DNA from: Desulfosudis oleivorans
Lineage (GTDB): Bacteria > Desulfobacterota > Desulfobacteria > Desulfobacterales > SURF-7
Reading direction: 5' to 3'
Length of the DNA stretch: 64,000 nt
Assembly (NCBI GenBank): GCA_020723325.1
Contig: DYJD01000019.1
Location: 1 to 64,000 of the forward strand
Shown here: positions 42,432 to 51,711 of the stretch, piece by piece
Layout: every line of letters starts with the position of its first letter
Numbering within the stretch: position 1 is the first letter of the stretch
The notes under the pieces: model-generated
Seen by the model: the letters and a program-made list of their open reading frames with translations, nothing else
Told to the model about the DNA's origin: nothing
Database searches by the model: none
Made by a program: the position numbers and the translations under genes

Positions 42432-42657
42432 ACCAGAACATCGGCAGCGCACATACAGTCGGCATTGGAGGTTTTTTTATTCCTTGATGAGGAAGGCGTC
42501 ATAGAGTATAGAATGGCGGAAATCAATTCTATGTCCCTTGACTATTCAGGGCTCAAACATTTTTAACGAATCAACATGATAATGAATATAAATAACCGGG
42601 CCAGGGTCTTCCGGTAGTATTTTCAATTATAGCGAATTCATCAAAGGAGGACAACCA

Positions 42658-44568
42658 ATGACGGATGTATCAACGACGAAAAGAAGTCTTGATCCAGCGG
42701 TAAACGCCATGCTTGATCTGGCAAAAGAAAAACAGATCGACACGGTCTGGGATCGTTACGACGCCATGCTTCCCCAGTGCGGTTTTGGTGACACAGGGCT
42801 TTGCTGCCGGCATTGCTTGCAGGGGCCCTGCCGGATTGATCCGTTGGGAAACGGGCCAAAAACCGGGATATGCGGTGCCACGGCCGATGTGATGGTGGCC
42901 CGCGGCCTTGACCGGGCCATTGCGGCCGGAACCGCAGCCCATTCGGGACATGCCCGTCATCTGGCCCACACCCTCTTGAAGATGGCGGAAGGAAAGGCAA
43001 ACGACTACCGGATCACGGACGAGGCCAAACTGAAATCCGTGGCAATCCGCATGGGAATCGCCGTTGACGGACGCGCGGCAATGGATGTGGCGGCTGATCT
43101 GGCTAGGGCGGCATTGGCCGATTTCCATGAAAAAGACACTCCGGTGATGTGGGCGGCCACCGTGGTCACCAAAAAACGTGTGGCGTTGCTGAGCCGCCTT
43201 GGTCTCGTTCCCAAAGGGATCGACCACGAAGTGTCCGAGATCATGCACCGGACCCTGTATGGCGTGGACGCGGATCCGGTGAATCTTCTTCTCGCGGGTT
43301 TGCGCTGCGGCGTGGCGGATCTAGCCGGATGCTACATGGGAACAGACTTGGCGGACATCCTTTTCGGCACACCCAAGCCGGTTCAAAGCGCGGCCAATCT
43401 GGGTACACTGAAAAAAGACTGGGTGAACATCGCCCTTCACGGACATAATCCGGTGCTTTCCGACCTTCTGGTGACAACGGCCATGAAACGCCAGGATCTC
43501 GCGAAAACCAAAGGCGCGCAAGGGTTCAACCTTGTGGGGATCTGCTGCACCGGCAACGAGGTCATGTCCCGTCACGGGATTCCGGCCTGCACCCATTCGG
43601 TCAGCCAGGAAACCGCCATACTCACTGGAGCCGTGGACATGATGGTGGTGGATTACCAGTGCATCATGCCGTCGATTGCTACTGTGGCCCAATGCACGGG
43701 AACGCCGGTTCTGACCACCATGGATATCTGCAAGATCAGCGGAACGGATCACATGGCTTTTACAGAGGAACAGGCTCTGGCCCATGCGGAAGAGATTCTG
43801 AAACGAGCCGCGGACCGCTTTGAGAAACGCAAAGGAAAATCCGTGACCATACCAGCGGTGAAAACACCGGTGATGGCCGGATTTTCAACCGAGGCCATTG
43901 TGGGCGCACTGCTTAAAGTCGACGCCCGTGATCCGCTCAAACCCGTTGTGGACAACATCAAGGCCGGAAACATCCGGGGGATCTGCCTCTACGCCGGATG
44001 CAACAACGTCAAAGTCCAGCAGGACAAAAATTTCGTGGCCATGGCGAAAAAAATGCTCAAGGAAAATGTGCTGATTCTGGCCACGGGCTGTGGCGCTGGG
44101 GCGCTCATGCGCCACGGATTCATGGACCCGGCCAAGGTGGATGAACTCTGCGGCGACGGGCTCAAGGCGGTGTTGACGGCCATCGGGCAGGCCAACGGAT
44201 TGAACGGCCCCTTGCCGCCGGTTCTCCACATGGGCTCTTGTGTGGATAACTCCCGGGCCGTGGCCCTTGCCGTGGCTGTGGCGGATTATCTCGGGGTGGA
44301 CACGGATGCCCTGCCGGTAGTGGCATCAGCCGCGGAAGCGGTTTCGGAAAAAGCCGTGTCCATCGGCGCCTATGCCGTGGCTGCCGGACTGCCCACCCAC
44401 GTGGGGGTCATGCTGCCTGTTCTCGGAGGACCGCTGGTGGCATCGGTTCTGACTGACAAGGTCAAGGATCTGACCGGCGGGTATTTCATCGTGGACCTCG
44501 ACCCGGAATCCGCTGCCGACAAACTCATTGCCGCCATTGACCAGCGCAGGAAAGGACTCGGACTCTAA
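42658..44568 (+). CDS. cooS: Anaerobic Ni-Fe carbon monoxide dehydrogenase
   Basis: A 636-residue catalytic subunit oxidising CO to CO2. Cys41 and Cys49 would bind the intersubunit D cluster and Cys50, 53, 58 and 72 the B cluster (CGFGDTGLCCRHCLQGPCRI...GICG). C-cluster ligands are all visible in order: His in ALHGHNPVLSD, then Cys in GICCTGNE, DYQCIMPS, LYAGCNNVK, LATGCGAGAL and HMGSCVDNSR. So the enzyme should be active. It is mono-functional, without an acetyl-CoA synthase neighbour. AAGGAGG precedes the ATG. The operon continues with a CooF-type ferredoxin and a flavin oxidoreductase, the arrangement of CODHs that pass electrons to NAD(P) rather than to a hydrogenase. No cooC or cooJ nickel-insertion gene is seen here. 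Confidence 0.97.
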   Translation: MTDVSTTKRSLDPAVNAMLDLAKEKQIDTVWDRYDAMLPQCGFGDTGLCCRHCLQGPCRIDPLGNGPKTGICGATADVMVARGLDRAIAAGTAAHSGHARHLAHTLLKMAEGKANDYRITDEAKLKSVAIRMGIAVDGRAAMDVAADLARAALADFHEKDTPVMWAATVVTKKRVALLSRLGLVPKGIDHEVSEIMHRTLYGVDADPVNLLLAGLRCGVADLAGCYMGTDLADILFGTPKPVQSAANLGTLKKDWVNIALHGHNPVLSDLLVTTAMKRQDLAKTKGAQGFNLVGICCTGNEVMSRHGIPACTHSVSQETAILTGAVDMMVVDYQCIMPSIATVAQCTGTPVLTTMDICKISGTDHMAFTEEQALAHAEEILKRAADRFEKRKGKSVTIPAVKTPVMAGFSTEAIVGALLKVDARDPLKPVVDNIKAGNIRGICLYAGCNNVKVQQDKNFVAMAKKMLKENVLILATGCGAGALMRHGFMDPAKVDELCGDGLKAVLTAIGQANGLNGPLPPVLHMGSCVDNSRAVALAVAVADYLGVDTDALPVVASAAEAVSEKAVSIGAYAVAAGLPTHVGVMLPVLGGPLVASVLTDKVKDLTGGYFIVDLDPESAADKLIAAIDQRRKGLGL

Positions 44569-44587
44569 CATCATGCAGGAGAAGATC

Positions 44588-45094
44588 ATGAACCAGGTAA
44601 AAGAAATCTTTATTATACAAGACCGGTGCATGGGCTGTCATACCTGTGAATTGTCCTGTGCCGTGGTCCATTCCCGATCAGGCAATCTATACGAGGCTAT
44701 GGCCGAGCATCCCCGGCCGGTCCCCCGGATTTATGTGGAGGCCCTGTCCTCCGGCAAACCGGTTCCCCTGGTCTGCCGTCACTGCGCGGATGCGCCCTGC
44801 ATGCACGCGTGCATTGCCGGCGCCATCCGGAAAACCCCGGAACAAACCATCGTGACCGATCCGGACAAATGCATCGGGTGCTGGACATGTGTGATGGTCT
44901 GTCCCTACGGCATGGTGGGACGGCACCCGGAAGAGCAAAAAGCCTATCGTTGCGACCGGTGTCCTGCAATCGGCGAACCGGCCTGTGTGTCGTCCTGTCC
45001 GACCCGCGCCCTGGTATACCGGAGTGTGGACGATTATTCAAAAAACCGGCGCCAGACCGCCGCCCGGGAACTATCATCCGGTGAAGGGGGCTGA
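44588..45094 (+). CDS. cooF: CooF-type four-cluster ferredoxin
   Basis: A 168-residue polyferredoxin accepting electrons from CooS. Four Cys groups suit four [4Fe-4S] clusters: DRCMGCHTCELSC, CRHCADAPCMHAC, DKCIGCWTCVMVCP and CDRCPAIGEPACVSSCP. Sequence and position 19 bases after cooS match CooF. The ATG at 44588 has CAGGAGA upstream. It ends one base before the ATG of the next gene, so translation is coupled. Confidence 0.93.
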   Translation: MNQVKEIFIIQDRCMGCHTCELSCAVVHSRSGNLYEAMAEHPRPVPRIYVEALSSGKPVPLVCRHCADAPCMHACIAGAIRKTPEQTIVTDPDKCIGCWTCVMVCPYGMVGRHPEEQKAYRCDRCPAIGEPACVSSCPTRALVYRSVDDYSKNRRQTAARELSSGEGG

Positions 45095-45095
45095 T

Positions 45096-46352
45096 ATGGG
45101 TAATTCCTTGAGCCATTTGATTATCGGGGCCGGGGCCGCCGGTATGGCCGCCGCCACGGCCATCCGGGAAGGCGACCCGGATGCGGCGGTTCGTATGCTG
45201 TCTGAGGAAGATGTCCGGCCGTATTTCCGCCCCATGATTCCCTTTATCATCAGTGGAAAGAAAACACCGTCACAGGTGAGCCTTGCCGGAGTGGGGCCCT
45301 ATGCAGACGCCGGAATTGACATCCGGATCAACACCCGTGCGGTCAAGACCGATCCTGCTGAAAAGACCGTGACCACGTCCAATGGCGAGGTGCTGGTCTA
45401 TGACCGGCTGCTTGTGGCCACCGGAAGTTCACCTTACATTCCGCCTGACATCGGTGGAACGGACATGGAAGGGGTTTACGCCCTCAGAACCCTGGCCCAG
45501 GCTCAGCATGCCGCGGAACGGGCTTCTTGGGCCAAAAGTGCGGTGATGCTCGGAGGCGGTCTGTTGAACCTGAAAGCGGCCTTCGCCCTTCTGGAAAAAA
45601 AGATCGCCGTAACCCTGGTGGTCAAATCGCCGGAGATCCTTTCCCAACTCATGGAACCCCGGGATGCGGCGATGATCCGGACCGCGCTCATGGAATCCGG
45701 CCTGCGGATCATCACGGGCAGGGGCGCGAGCAAGATCGTGGGTGGAAACCGGGGTGTGTGTGCGGTGTTCCTGGATGACGGAACAGAACTCGCCGGCGAC
45801 ATGGTATTCATCGGAAAAGGTGTGAGGCCGAACACAGCCTTTCTTTCTTCAACGGGCCTGGATGTGAAAAAAGGCGTCCCTGTAAATGTCCATACGGAAA
45901 CGGCCATCCCGGGCATTTTCGCAGCTGGCGACACAGCCGTGACTTTTGATCCTGTGACCGGTGAAAGCATCGTCACCGGCCTTTGGACCAACGCCGTTGA
46001 AATGGGACGGTGCGCCGGGAAAAACATGGCCGGAATCAAAAGCGCCTATACCGGAACCTTCGGCGTCATGAATGCCACCCAAGTGGCCGGGCTTCCCTTT
46101 GTGTCCATGGGGATCGTTCATCCGGATAAGAACGCCTGCGAGGTTCACACCGCCTCATCATCTGACTCGTATCTCAAGCTGGTATTTTCACAAGAAGGCG
46201 ACCGGCTTCTGGGTCTTGTCATGATCGGCCGAATCGAAAAAGCCGGTCTTTACCGGTACATCATCCGCGAAAGACGCGATATTTCACCACTGAAGGACAA
46301 AATCATCCGGCAGCGTCTTCATGCCGGGGATCTGGCTTTTGGGAGGCATTAA
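45096..46352 (+). CDS. CODH-associated FAD/NAD(P) oxidoreductase
   Basis: A 418-residue pyridine-nucleotide-disulfide-oxidoreductase-fold flavoprotein. The FAD motif is IIGAGAAGMAAATAIRE; the second dinucleotide site is SAVMLGGGLLNLKAAFALLEK, with the ATGSSPYIPP and GIFAAGDTA segments. Encoded directly after cooS-cooF, it fits the FNOR seen with many CODHs, which would move CO-derived electrons from the ferredoxin to NAD(P)+. Relatives include NADH:rubredoxin oxidoreductases. ATG at 45096. Confidence 0.9.
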   Translation: MGNSLSHLIIGAGAAGMAAATAIREGDPDAAVRMLSEEDVRPYFRPMIPFIISGKKTPSQVSLAGVGPYADAGIDIRINTRAVKTDPAEKTVTTSNGEVLVYDRLLVATGSSPYIPPDIGGTDMEGVYALRTLAQAQHAAERASWAKSAVMLGGGLLNLKAAFALLEKKIAVTLVVKSPEILSQLMEPRDAAMIRTALMESGLRIITGRGASKIVGGNRGVCAVFLDDGTELAGDMVFIGKGVRPNTAFLSSTGLDVKKGVPVNVHTETAIPGIFAAGDTAVTFDPVTGESIVTGLWTNAVEMGRCAGKNMAGIKSAYTGTFGVMNATQVAGLPFVSMGIVHPDKNACEVHTASSSDSYLKLVFSQEGDRLLGLVMIGRIEKAGLYRYIIRERRDISPLKDKIIRQRLHAGDLAFGRH

Positions 46353-46357
46353 CCAGA

Positions 46358-48079
46358 ATGAAAAAGATCAAAGCCCCGCCAGCCTACGAAAGTCAAGTTC
46401 TATCCTACCAGGCGTTTGAATTTCGCTCGACAGATCAACCGGAATCAGAACGTAAAATTGCGCGTCGTCAGAATGTATGTGCTGCTCTTAGAAAAATAAC
46501 AGTGGTCTTTTTATTTTTAATGACGCTGATGGTACACCTGCACTTGGCATTGGCGGCGTCGGTGGACCAGGATTTGGATGGAGATGTGGACGGAGCGGAC
46601 CTTGCGGCCATGGCAGCGACATATAACGGCGACACATCCGCACTAAAGGCATTGGCGAATCTCTTCGGAACCACTACTCCTGTTACTACTGCATCCTGTG
46701 AATCGCCGGTCAGCCTTTACGATGTATCAGCCCCCACAAGTGTCGTGGGCACCGGCACGGCCGCAAGCTGCACCCAAGCCAGGCTCCAGGATGCGGCCGA
46801 CATGGGCGGCACCATCGTCTTTAACTGCGGCGTTTCATCTGTCACCATCACTGTGACATCTCCCATCATCTTCAAGAAGGATACGGTTCTTGACGGCGGA
46901 GGGCTGGTGACTTTGAGTGGCGGTGGAACTTCCCGGATCATCTACCTTGACTCAGGCTACGACCAGACCACACCACGGCTTGTGGCTCAGCGACTCACTT
47001 TCTATGGGGGCAGCAGTCCCAGGGCCGGTGCCGACACGGCCATGGGCGGCGGCGCGATATACCGGGACGGCGGCAGCCTGACGGTCATTGACTGCGTTTT
47101 CCTCGACAATCAAGCCCCGTCGCCGGGCCAAGATATTGCCGGCGGAGCGATATACGCCTTTGGCGGCGGGGATACCACCGTGGCTGGAAGCACGTTTTTG
47201 CGGAACTCGGCCAGCAACGGCGGCGCCATCGGCAGCCTCAACGGCGACCTCGTCATCGTCAACAGCACCTTTATGCAAAATGGGGCCACCGGCACTGACG
47301 GCAACCCAGGCAACGGCGGCTGTGGCGGCGCGATTTACATGGACGGAGCGGATGAACGGACTGTGTTGTGCGGCGTGAAGATTGCGAACAACAGGGCCGG
47401 AGCCATCGGCGGCGGTTTCTTCAGGGTCTCCAACGACCATACAGGTACTTTTACCATGGACCGGACCACGGTGGACTCGAATCAGGTCACTGCAACCGGC
47501 AAAGGGAATGCGGGCGGTCTCTATCTCCAGGGGCTTGACATGAATCTGACGGCCAGCACCATCTCACGCAACCGGGCCTGGTACAACGGCGGCATCTGGA
47601 TCCACACCAGCCGGGTTCAAATGACCAACGTGACAATCGCGGAAAATGTGGCCACCGGGAGCAATGGCGGCGGGATTTGGCTGAGCAACAATCCAACCGG
47701 CCTGCTTCTGAATTGCACCATCGCCAACAACCACGCCGACGCCAACGGCATGGGCGCGGGGGCGGTCTTTGGCGGTGGAACCGGGCTTGTTCTCAAAAAC
47801 ACCCTTATCTCGGGCAACACCGGCTGGTGGGGACCGAGCTGCCAAAAACTGCTTGGGGAGGGACAGGGCAACCTCCAGTGGACCGGCACTTCCCCATGCA
47901 CCTCTAATATCACAATTGCCGATCCACTCCTTGGGCCCCTCGGCAACAACGGCGGACCAACGGAGACAATGCTCCCCGCATCCAACAGCCCTGCTCGAAA
48001 TGCCGGCAGCAACTGCCCTGTCATTGATCAGCGTGGACAATCACGGAATACCAATTGCACCATCGGTGCGGCCGAATAG
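46358..48079 (+). CDS. Secreted right-handed beta-helix protein with dockerin-like repeat
   Basis: A 573-residue exported protein. A long N-terminal leader (about 1-65, hydrophobic core VVFLFLMTLMVHLHLALAAS) is followed by one dockerin-like calcium loop, DLDGDVDGADLAAMAATYNG (about 72-92). From about 135 to 535 the chain is a parallel beta-helix of polymorphic-outer-membrane or pectate-lyase type, with many GGAIY, NSTF and N-x-A repeats (SASNGGAIGSLNGDLVIVNS, for example). The C-terminus (GNNGGPTETMLPASNSPARN, then DQRGQSR) is the standard ending of choice-of-anchor beta-helix proteins. It starts six bases after the flavoprotein gene. An extracellular adhesive or carbohydrate-related role is plausible but unproven. 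Confidence 0.85.
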   Translation: MKKIKAPPAYESQVLSYQAFEFRSTDQPESERKIARRQNVCAALRKITVVFLFLMTLMVHLHLALAASVDQDLDGDVDGADLAAMAATYNGDTSALKALANLFGTTTPVTTASCESPVSLYDVSAPTSVVGTGTAASCTQARLQDAADMGGTIVFNCGVSSVTITVTSPIIFKKDTVLDGGGLVTLSGGGTSRIIYLDSGYDQTTPRLVAQRLTFYGGSSPRAGADTAMGGGAIYRDGGSLTVIDCVFLDNQAPSPGQDIAGGAIYAFGGGDTTVAGSTFLRNSASNGGAIGSLNGDLVIVNSTFMQNGATGTDGNPGNGGCGGAIYMDGADERTVLCGVKIANNRAGAIGGGFFRVSNDHTGTFTMDRTTVDSNQVTATGKGNAGGLYLQGLDMNLTASTISRNRAWYNGGIWIHTSRVQMTNVTIAENVATGSNGGGIWLSNNPTGLLLNCTIANNHADANGMGAGAVFGGGTGLVLKNTLISGNTGWWGPSCQKLLGEGQGNLQWTGTSPCTSNITIADPLLGPLGNNGGPTETMLPASNSPARNAGSNCPVIDQRGQSRNTNCTIGAAE

Positions 48080-48111
48080 TAAAATAGAACTGATATCAAG
48101 GTGAAAAATTC

Positions 48112-50391
48112 ATGGAAGACTTTCTTAGGGAAATTACGTTCGATTGTAAAACTCTTTTCAGGCGATCGCCCGTGGGTATGGTTATAGCCGGGGCCGATGA
48201 ACGCATTATCCACTTTAATGATGCTTTCTGCCGATTCCTTGGGTATTCCGCAGAAGAACTGATGGGTAAAACTATCACTGAGATCACACATCCAAAGGAC
48301 TTTAACCGTGGCATGCAGGAATTAAAGTCGATTATCGATGGCGCGATAGAAACCGCGACGATTCAAAATCGCTATCTCAGGAAGGACGGTACCATCGCAT
48401 GGGGCGAGATGACCATCTGCCTTTTTCCCAATGAGCGTAGTAAACCCTTGTACCTTTTAATAATGATTCAAGATATATCCGAATGTAAGGATGCCGAAGA
48501 AAAACGAAAAATGGAAGGCGAACGATTCCGAGCCATGATCGATAATGCGCCATTGGGCGCGCATCTTTATGAATTAACGCCGGATAACAGACTGATATTC
48601 ATTGGAGCGAACCGATCGGCAGATATCATCCTCGCGGTGAAAAACGATCAGTTTATCGGAAAAACCATCGAGGAGGCGTTTCCCAAATTGGTGACTACTA
48701 CCATTCCCGATGCATACCGGGATGTCGCACGAAGCGGCATACCTTTCAACATGGAACAGATACTCTATTCAGATGACCAGGGTATTTCCGGAGTCTTTGA
48801 AATTTCTGCTTTTCAGACCGAAACCAACAAAATGGCAGTGCTTTTCAGGGATATAACCGAAAAGAAGAAAGCAGAGGAGGCCTTGCAGGCAAGCGAGCGA
48901 CGCTTTAAGGAGTTGATCAAAAATTCAACCGATTCCATCACAATCCTGGACAAAAACGGACAGCAAATCCATGTGAGCGAGGTCGTCGAAAAAATGCTTG
49001 GGTATAACACGATTGAATTATTGAATATTCCGGTTGTGGAGCAAATGATTCACCCCGAAGATCAGGCGCATGTTCAGGAGGCTTTTTCCAAGATCATCCG
49101 CGAAGGGCAAGGCGGCGCGCAATACCGGCATAGACATAAGAACGGCACATGGGTCCATCTGGAAGCATGGGGCACGAACCAGTTGGAAAACCCCGATATT
49201 CGCGGAGTAGTTGTAAATGTCAGGGATATTACAGACCGGAAACGCGCTGAAGCTGAAAACGAGCAGCTCATGCAGCGCCTGAACCAGATTCAAAAGCTGG
49301 AATCCCTCGGCGTTCTTGCAGGCGGCATCGCGCACGATTTCAACAATCTGCTTGGCGGAATTTTCGGCTATATTGATCTGGCGCATGCAGAAACCACCGA
49401 GAAAAAAATTTGCGGCTACCTCTCCAAATCACTGAATGCTTTGGACCGGGCGCGCGCGCTCACCCAGCAACTTCTAACATTTGCAAAAGGCGGCACACCC
49501 ATAAGGCAGGTCGATCACTTTTTCCCGTTTCTTCATGATACCATACAGTTTGCTCTCAGTGGCTCGTCTGTTTCCTGCGTTTTTAATATTCAGGAAAACT
49601 TGTGGCCCGCGAATTTTGATAAAAACCAGGTCGGCCAAGTTTTTCAAAATATCGTGATAAACGCGCAACAGGCCATGCCCAATGGCGGGATCATAGAAAT
49701 TACTGCACGAAACATCACATTGAACGGCAAGGAAACCACAGTCCTGCCGGCGGGCAATTACGTAAAAATATCGGTCAAGGATTGCGGAATCGGGATACCT
49801 GAGGAATTCCTCCCTCGTATTTTCGATCCCTTTTATACCACAAAACCCAAAGGACATGGCCTCGGTCTTGCTACCTGTTATTCAATTGTAAAGCGCCACG
49901 GGGGTGGCATCGATGTTGAATCTGAGTCGGGAAAGGGGAGTATTTTTCATGTCTACCTGCCTGCATTGATAGCAGCCGTGCCCGTTAAAGACCGGCAACC
50001 AAATGATATTCATACTGGCAGCGGAATATTTGTGGTAATGGATGACGAGGAATTGATCCGGGAGACCATCCAAAAAATGCTGGAGTCTTTTGGCTATACC
50101 GTTGTGTTAAAAGAGAATGGAAAAGACGCGGTCGACTTTTTTACGGCGGAAACCAAAGCAAATCGTGCCATAAGCGGAATGATTTTTGACCTCACCATTC
50201 CCGGCGCCATGGGCGGCAAGGAGGCCGTGAGGGAGGTAAGGAAGATAGATGTGAAAATACCTGTTTTTGTAGCCAGCGGATATGCTGATGATCCAGTGAT
50301 GGCCCATCCGGAGAAATTCGGATTTTCCATGAGTATTTGTAAACCATTCAGAACAGCGGAGCTTGCAAAAATGTTGAACCGATTCTTGTAA
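48112..50391 (+). CDS. Three-PAS hybrid histidine kinase with receiver
   Basis: A 759-residue soluble sensor kinase. It has PAS domains at about 12-128, 140-265 and 268-385 (the third with YRHRHKNGTWVHLEAWG). HisKA follows (VLAGGIAHDFNNLLGGIFGY), then HATPase (NIVINAQQAMPNGG, KDCGIGIP, GHGLGLATCYSIV) and a receiver (VVMDDEELIRE, FDLTIPGAMGG with the Asp, ICKPF). In the G2 box GHGLGL replaces GTGLGL, a mild change. It lies 32 bases after the beta-helix gene and may be read from the same transcript. No regulator is adjacent. Confidence 0.92.
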   Translation: MEDFLREITFDCKTLFRRSPVGMVIAGADERIIHFNDAFCRFLGYSAEELMGKTITEITHPKDFNRGMQELKSIIDGAIETATIQNRYLRKDGTIAWGEMTICLFPNERSKPLYLLIMIQDISECKDAEEKRKMEGERFRAMIDNAPLGAHLYELTPDNRLIFIGANRSADIILAVKNDQFIGKTIEEAFPKLVTTTIPDAYRDVARSGIPFNMEQILYSDDQGISGVFEISAFQTETNKMAVLFRDITEKKKAEEALQASERRFKELIKNSTDSITILDKNGQQIHVSEVVEKMLGYNTIELLNIPVVEQMIHPEDQAHVQEAFSKIIREGQGGAQYRHRHKNGTWVHLEAWGTNQLENPDIRGVVVNVRDITDRKRAEAENEQLMQRLNQIQKLESLGVLAGGIAHDFNNLLGGIFGYIDLAHAETTEKKICGYLSKSLNALDRARALTQQLLTFAKGGTPIRQVDHFFPFLHDTIQFALSGSSVSCVFNIQENLWPANFDKNQVGQVFQNIVINAQQAMPNGGIIEITARNITLNGKETTVLPAGNYVKISVKDCGIGIPEEFLPRIFDPFYTTKPKGHGLGLATCYSIVKRHGGGIDVESESGKGSIFHVYLPALIAAVPVKDRQPNDIHTGSGIFVVMDDEELIRETIQKMLESFGYTVVLKENGKDAVDFFTAETKANRAISGMIFDLTIPGAMGGKEAVREVRKIDVKIPVFVASGYADDPVMAHPEKFGFSMSICKPFRTAELAKMLNRFL

Positions 50392-50419
50392 GCAACGTAT
50401 TTAAGATGAGGAAAGTAAA

Positions 50420-50444
50420 GATACGGTTCTTGACGGCGAAGGGC
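50420..50444 (+). repeat. Short duplicated fragment of the beta-helix gene
   Basis: 25 bases here match 46880-46904, inside the beta-helix gene (the part encoding DTVLDGGG), with one difference. The copy is in the 84-base gap between the kinase and the DUF362 gene, in a frame that soon stops. It looks like a relic of a deleted paralogue or a micro-duplication. Confidence 0.6.
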
Positions 50445-50475
50445 CGAGAGGCCTATACTGATCGGAGAAACCACC

Positions 50476-51711
50476 ATGGGAATGACAAAAGTCAAAAAAA
50501 ATAAAAATGATCGAAATCAATCCCAGGAGGTGTATTCAACCACAACCGTGGCCTTGCTAAAATGCAAATCCTATCAACTTCAAAATCTGAAAAAACAGAT
50601 CGCAGCAGGTCTGAACCTCACCGGCATTGATCCGAAAATTTTCAAACAGCAACGCGTCCTCCTCAAGCCCAATCTGCTCATGGCAGCATCGGCTGAAAAA
50701 GCCATCACCACTCACCCCGAATTTTTCCGGGCCGTGGCTCAGATAGTGAAATCCCACGGCGGCCGGCCGATTGTGGCCGAAAATCCGGCCATCACCCGCC
50801 TCGATCAGATTCTCCCCAAGGTCGGGTATGACAGGATCATTGAAGAAGAAGGCATCGAAATCGGCCGGATGCAAGAGACCCGGATTTTACATTATAAAAA
50901 GGCCCGAAAATTTAAACGATTTGAAATATCTCAAGCTTTTTTCCATGCGGATATCATCATCAATCTGCCCAAATTCAAGACCCATGGTATCACCTACGTC
51001 ACCGGTGCCGTGAAAAACCTGTTCGGCGTCATCCCCGGCCTTTTGAAATCCCAGTGGCACACCAAGGCGCCCAATGCCGAAGAATTTTCCGAAATGATCC
51101 TTGATTTGAATGAAGCGCTGCTGAAAGGCTTCCAGCCGCCCAAACGGTTTCTCCATATCATGGATGCCATAGTCGGAATGGAAGGCGAAGGGCCTGGTCC
51201 CACCGGCAGGCCAAGGGAGATCGGGGCCATCATCATCGGTGAAAATCCCATTGCCGTGGATTATGCGGCTGTCAAGGTTGTCGGTCTGGAGGCGAATAAA
51301 GTCCGTACCATTACTTCGGGCCTGACCCGAGGTCTGGGCATTTCAAATCTAGATGAGATTCGGATGGTCGGTGAGCCCATGGAAAACATGAAAATCGACC
51401 ATTTTCAGCCCACCCGGCATTCGATATTCGGCAATCTCGTTTCCCGCTGGCCGTTCACCTCCAACACCGTCAGGAACTGGATTACGGAAAAACCGGTCCC
51501 CCAACCGGAAAATTGCACATTGTGTTTGAAATGCATGGAAATCTGTCCGGCAAAGGCCATCACCAGGCCCGGCAAAAAGGGAAAACGTCCGGCATTTGAT
51601 TACGATAAATGCATCCGGTGCTATTGCTGTATGGAAATCTGCCCCCAAGCGGCCATTGGGTTAAAAAAAGGCCGTCTCCAATGGATGATTGAAAAGACAT
51701 CACTTTCATAA
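50476..51711 (+). CDS. DUF362 protein with 2[4Fe-4S] ferredoxin domain
   Basis: A 411-residue protein. The DUF362 domain (about 20-315) shows QQRVLLKPNLL, NLPKFKTHGITYVTGAVKNLFG, HIMDAIVGMEGEGPGPTG and NPIAVDYAAVKVVG. The C-terminus (about 345-400) has two ferredoxin motifs, CTLCLKCMEICPAKAI and CIRCYCCMEICPQAAI. Family members are common in anaerobes and are thought to be iron-sulfur redox proteins; no reaction is established. The stop overlaps that of the convergent plsC by six bases. Confidence 0.92.
   Translation: MGMTKVKKNKNDRNQSQEVYSTTTVALLKCKSYQLQNLKKQIAAGLNLTGIDPKIFKQQRVLLKPNLLMAASAEKAITTHPEFFRAVAQIVKSHGGRPIVAENPAITRLDQILPKVGYDRIIEEEGIEIGRMQETRILHYKKARKFKRFEISQAFFHADIIINLPKFKTHGITYVTGAVKNLFGVIPGLLKSQWHTKAPNAEEFSEMILDLNEALLKGFQPPKRFLHIMDAIVGMEGEGPGPTGRPREIGAIIIGENPIAVDYAAVKVVGLEANKVRTITSGLTRGLGISNLDEIRMVGEPMENMKIDHFQPTRHSIFGNLVSRWPFTSNTVRNWITEKPVPQPENCTLCLKCMEICPAKAITRPGKKGKRPAFDYDKCIRCYCCMEICPQAAIGLKKGRLQWMIEKTSLS

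Noticed and set aside
42508-42532. ATAGAAT/ATTCTAT inverted repeat upstream of cooS as a CO-sensor (CooA) site
   Set aside because: It does not resemble a CRP/CooA consensus and the arms are only 7 bp.
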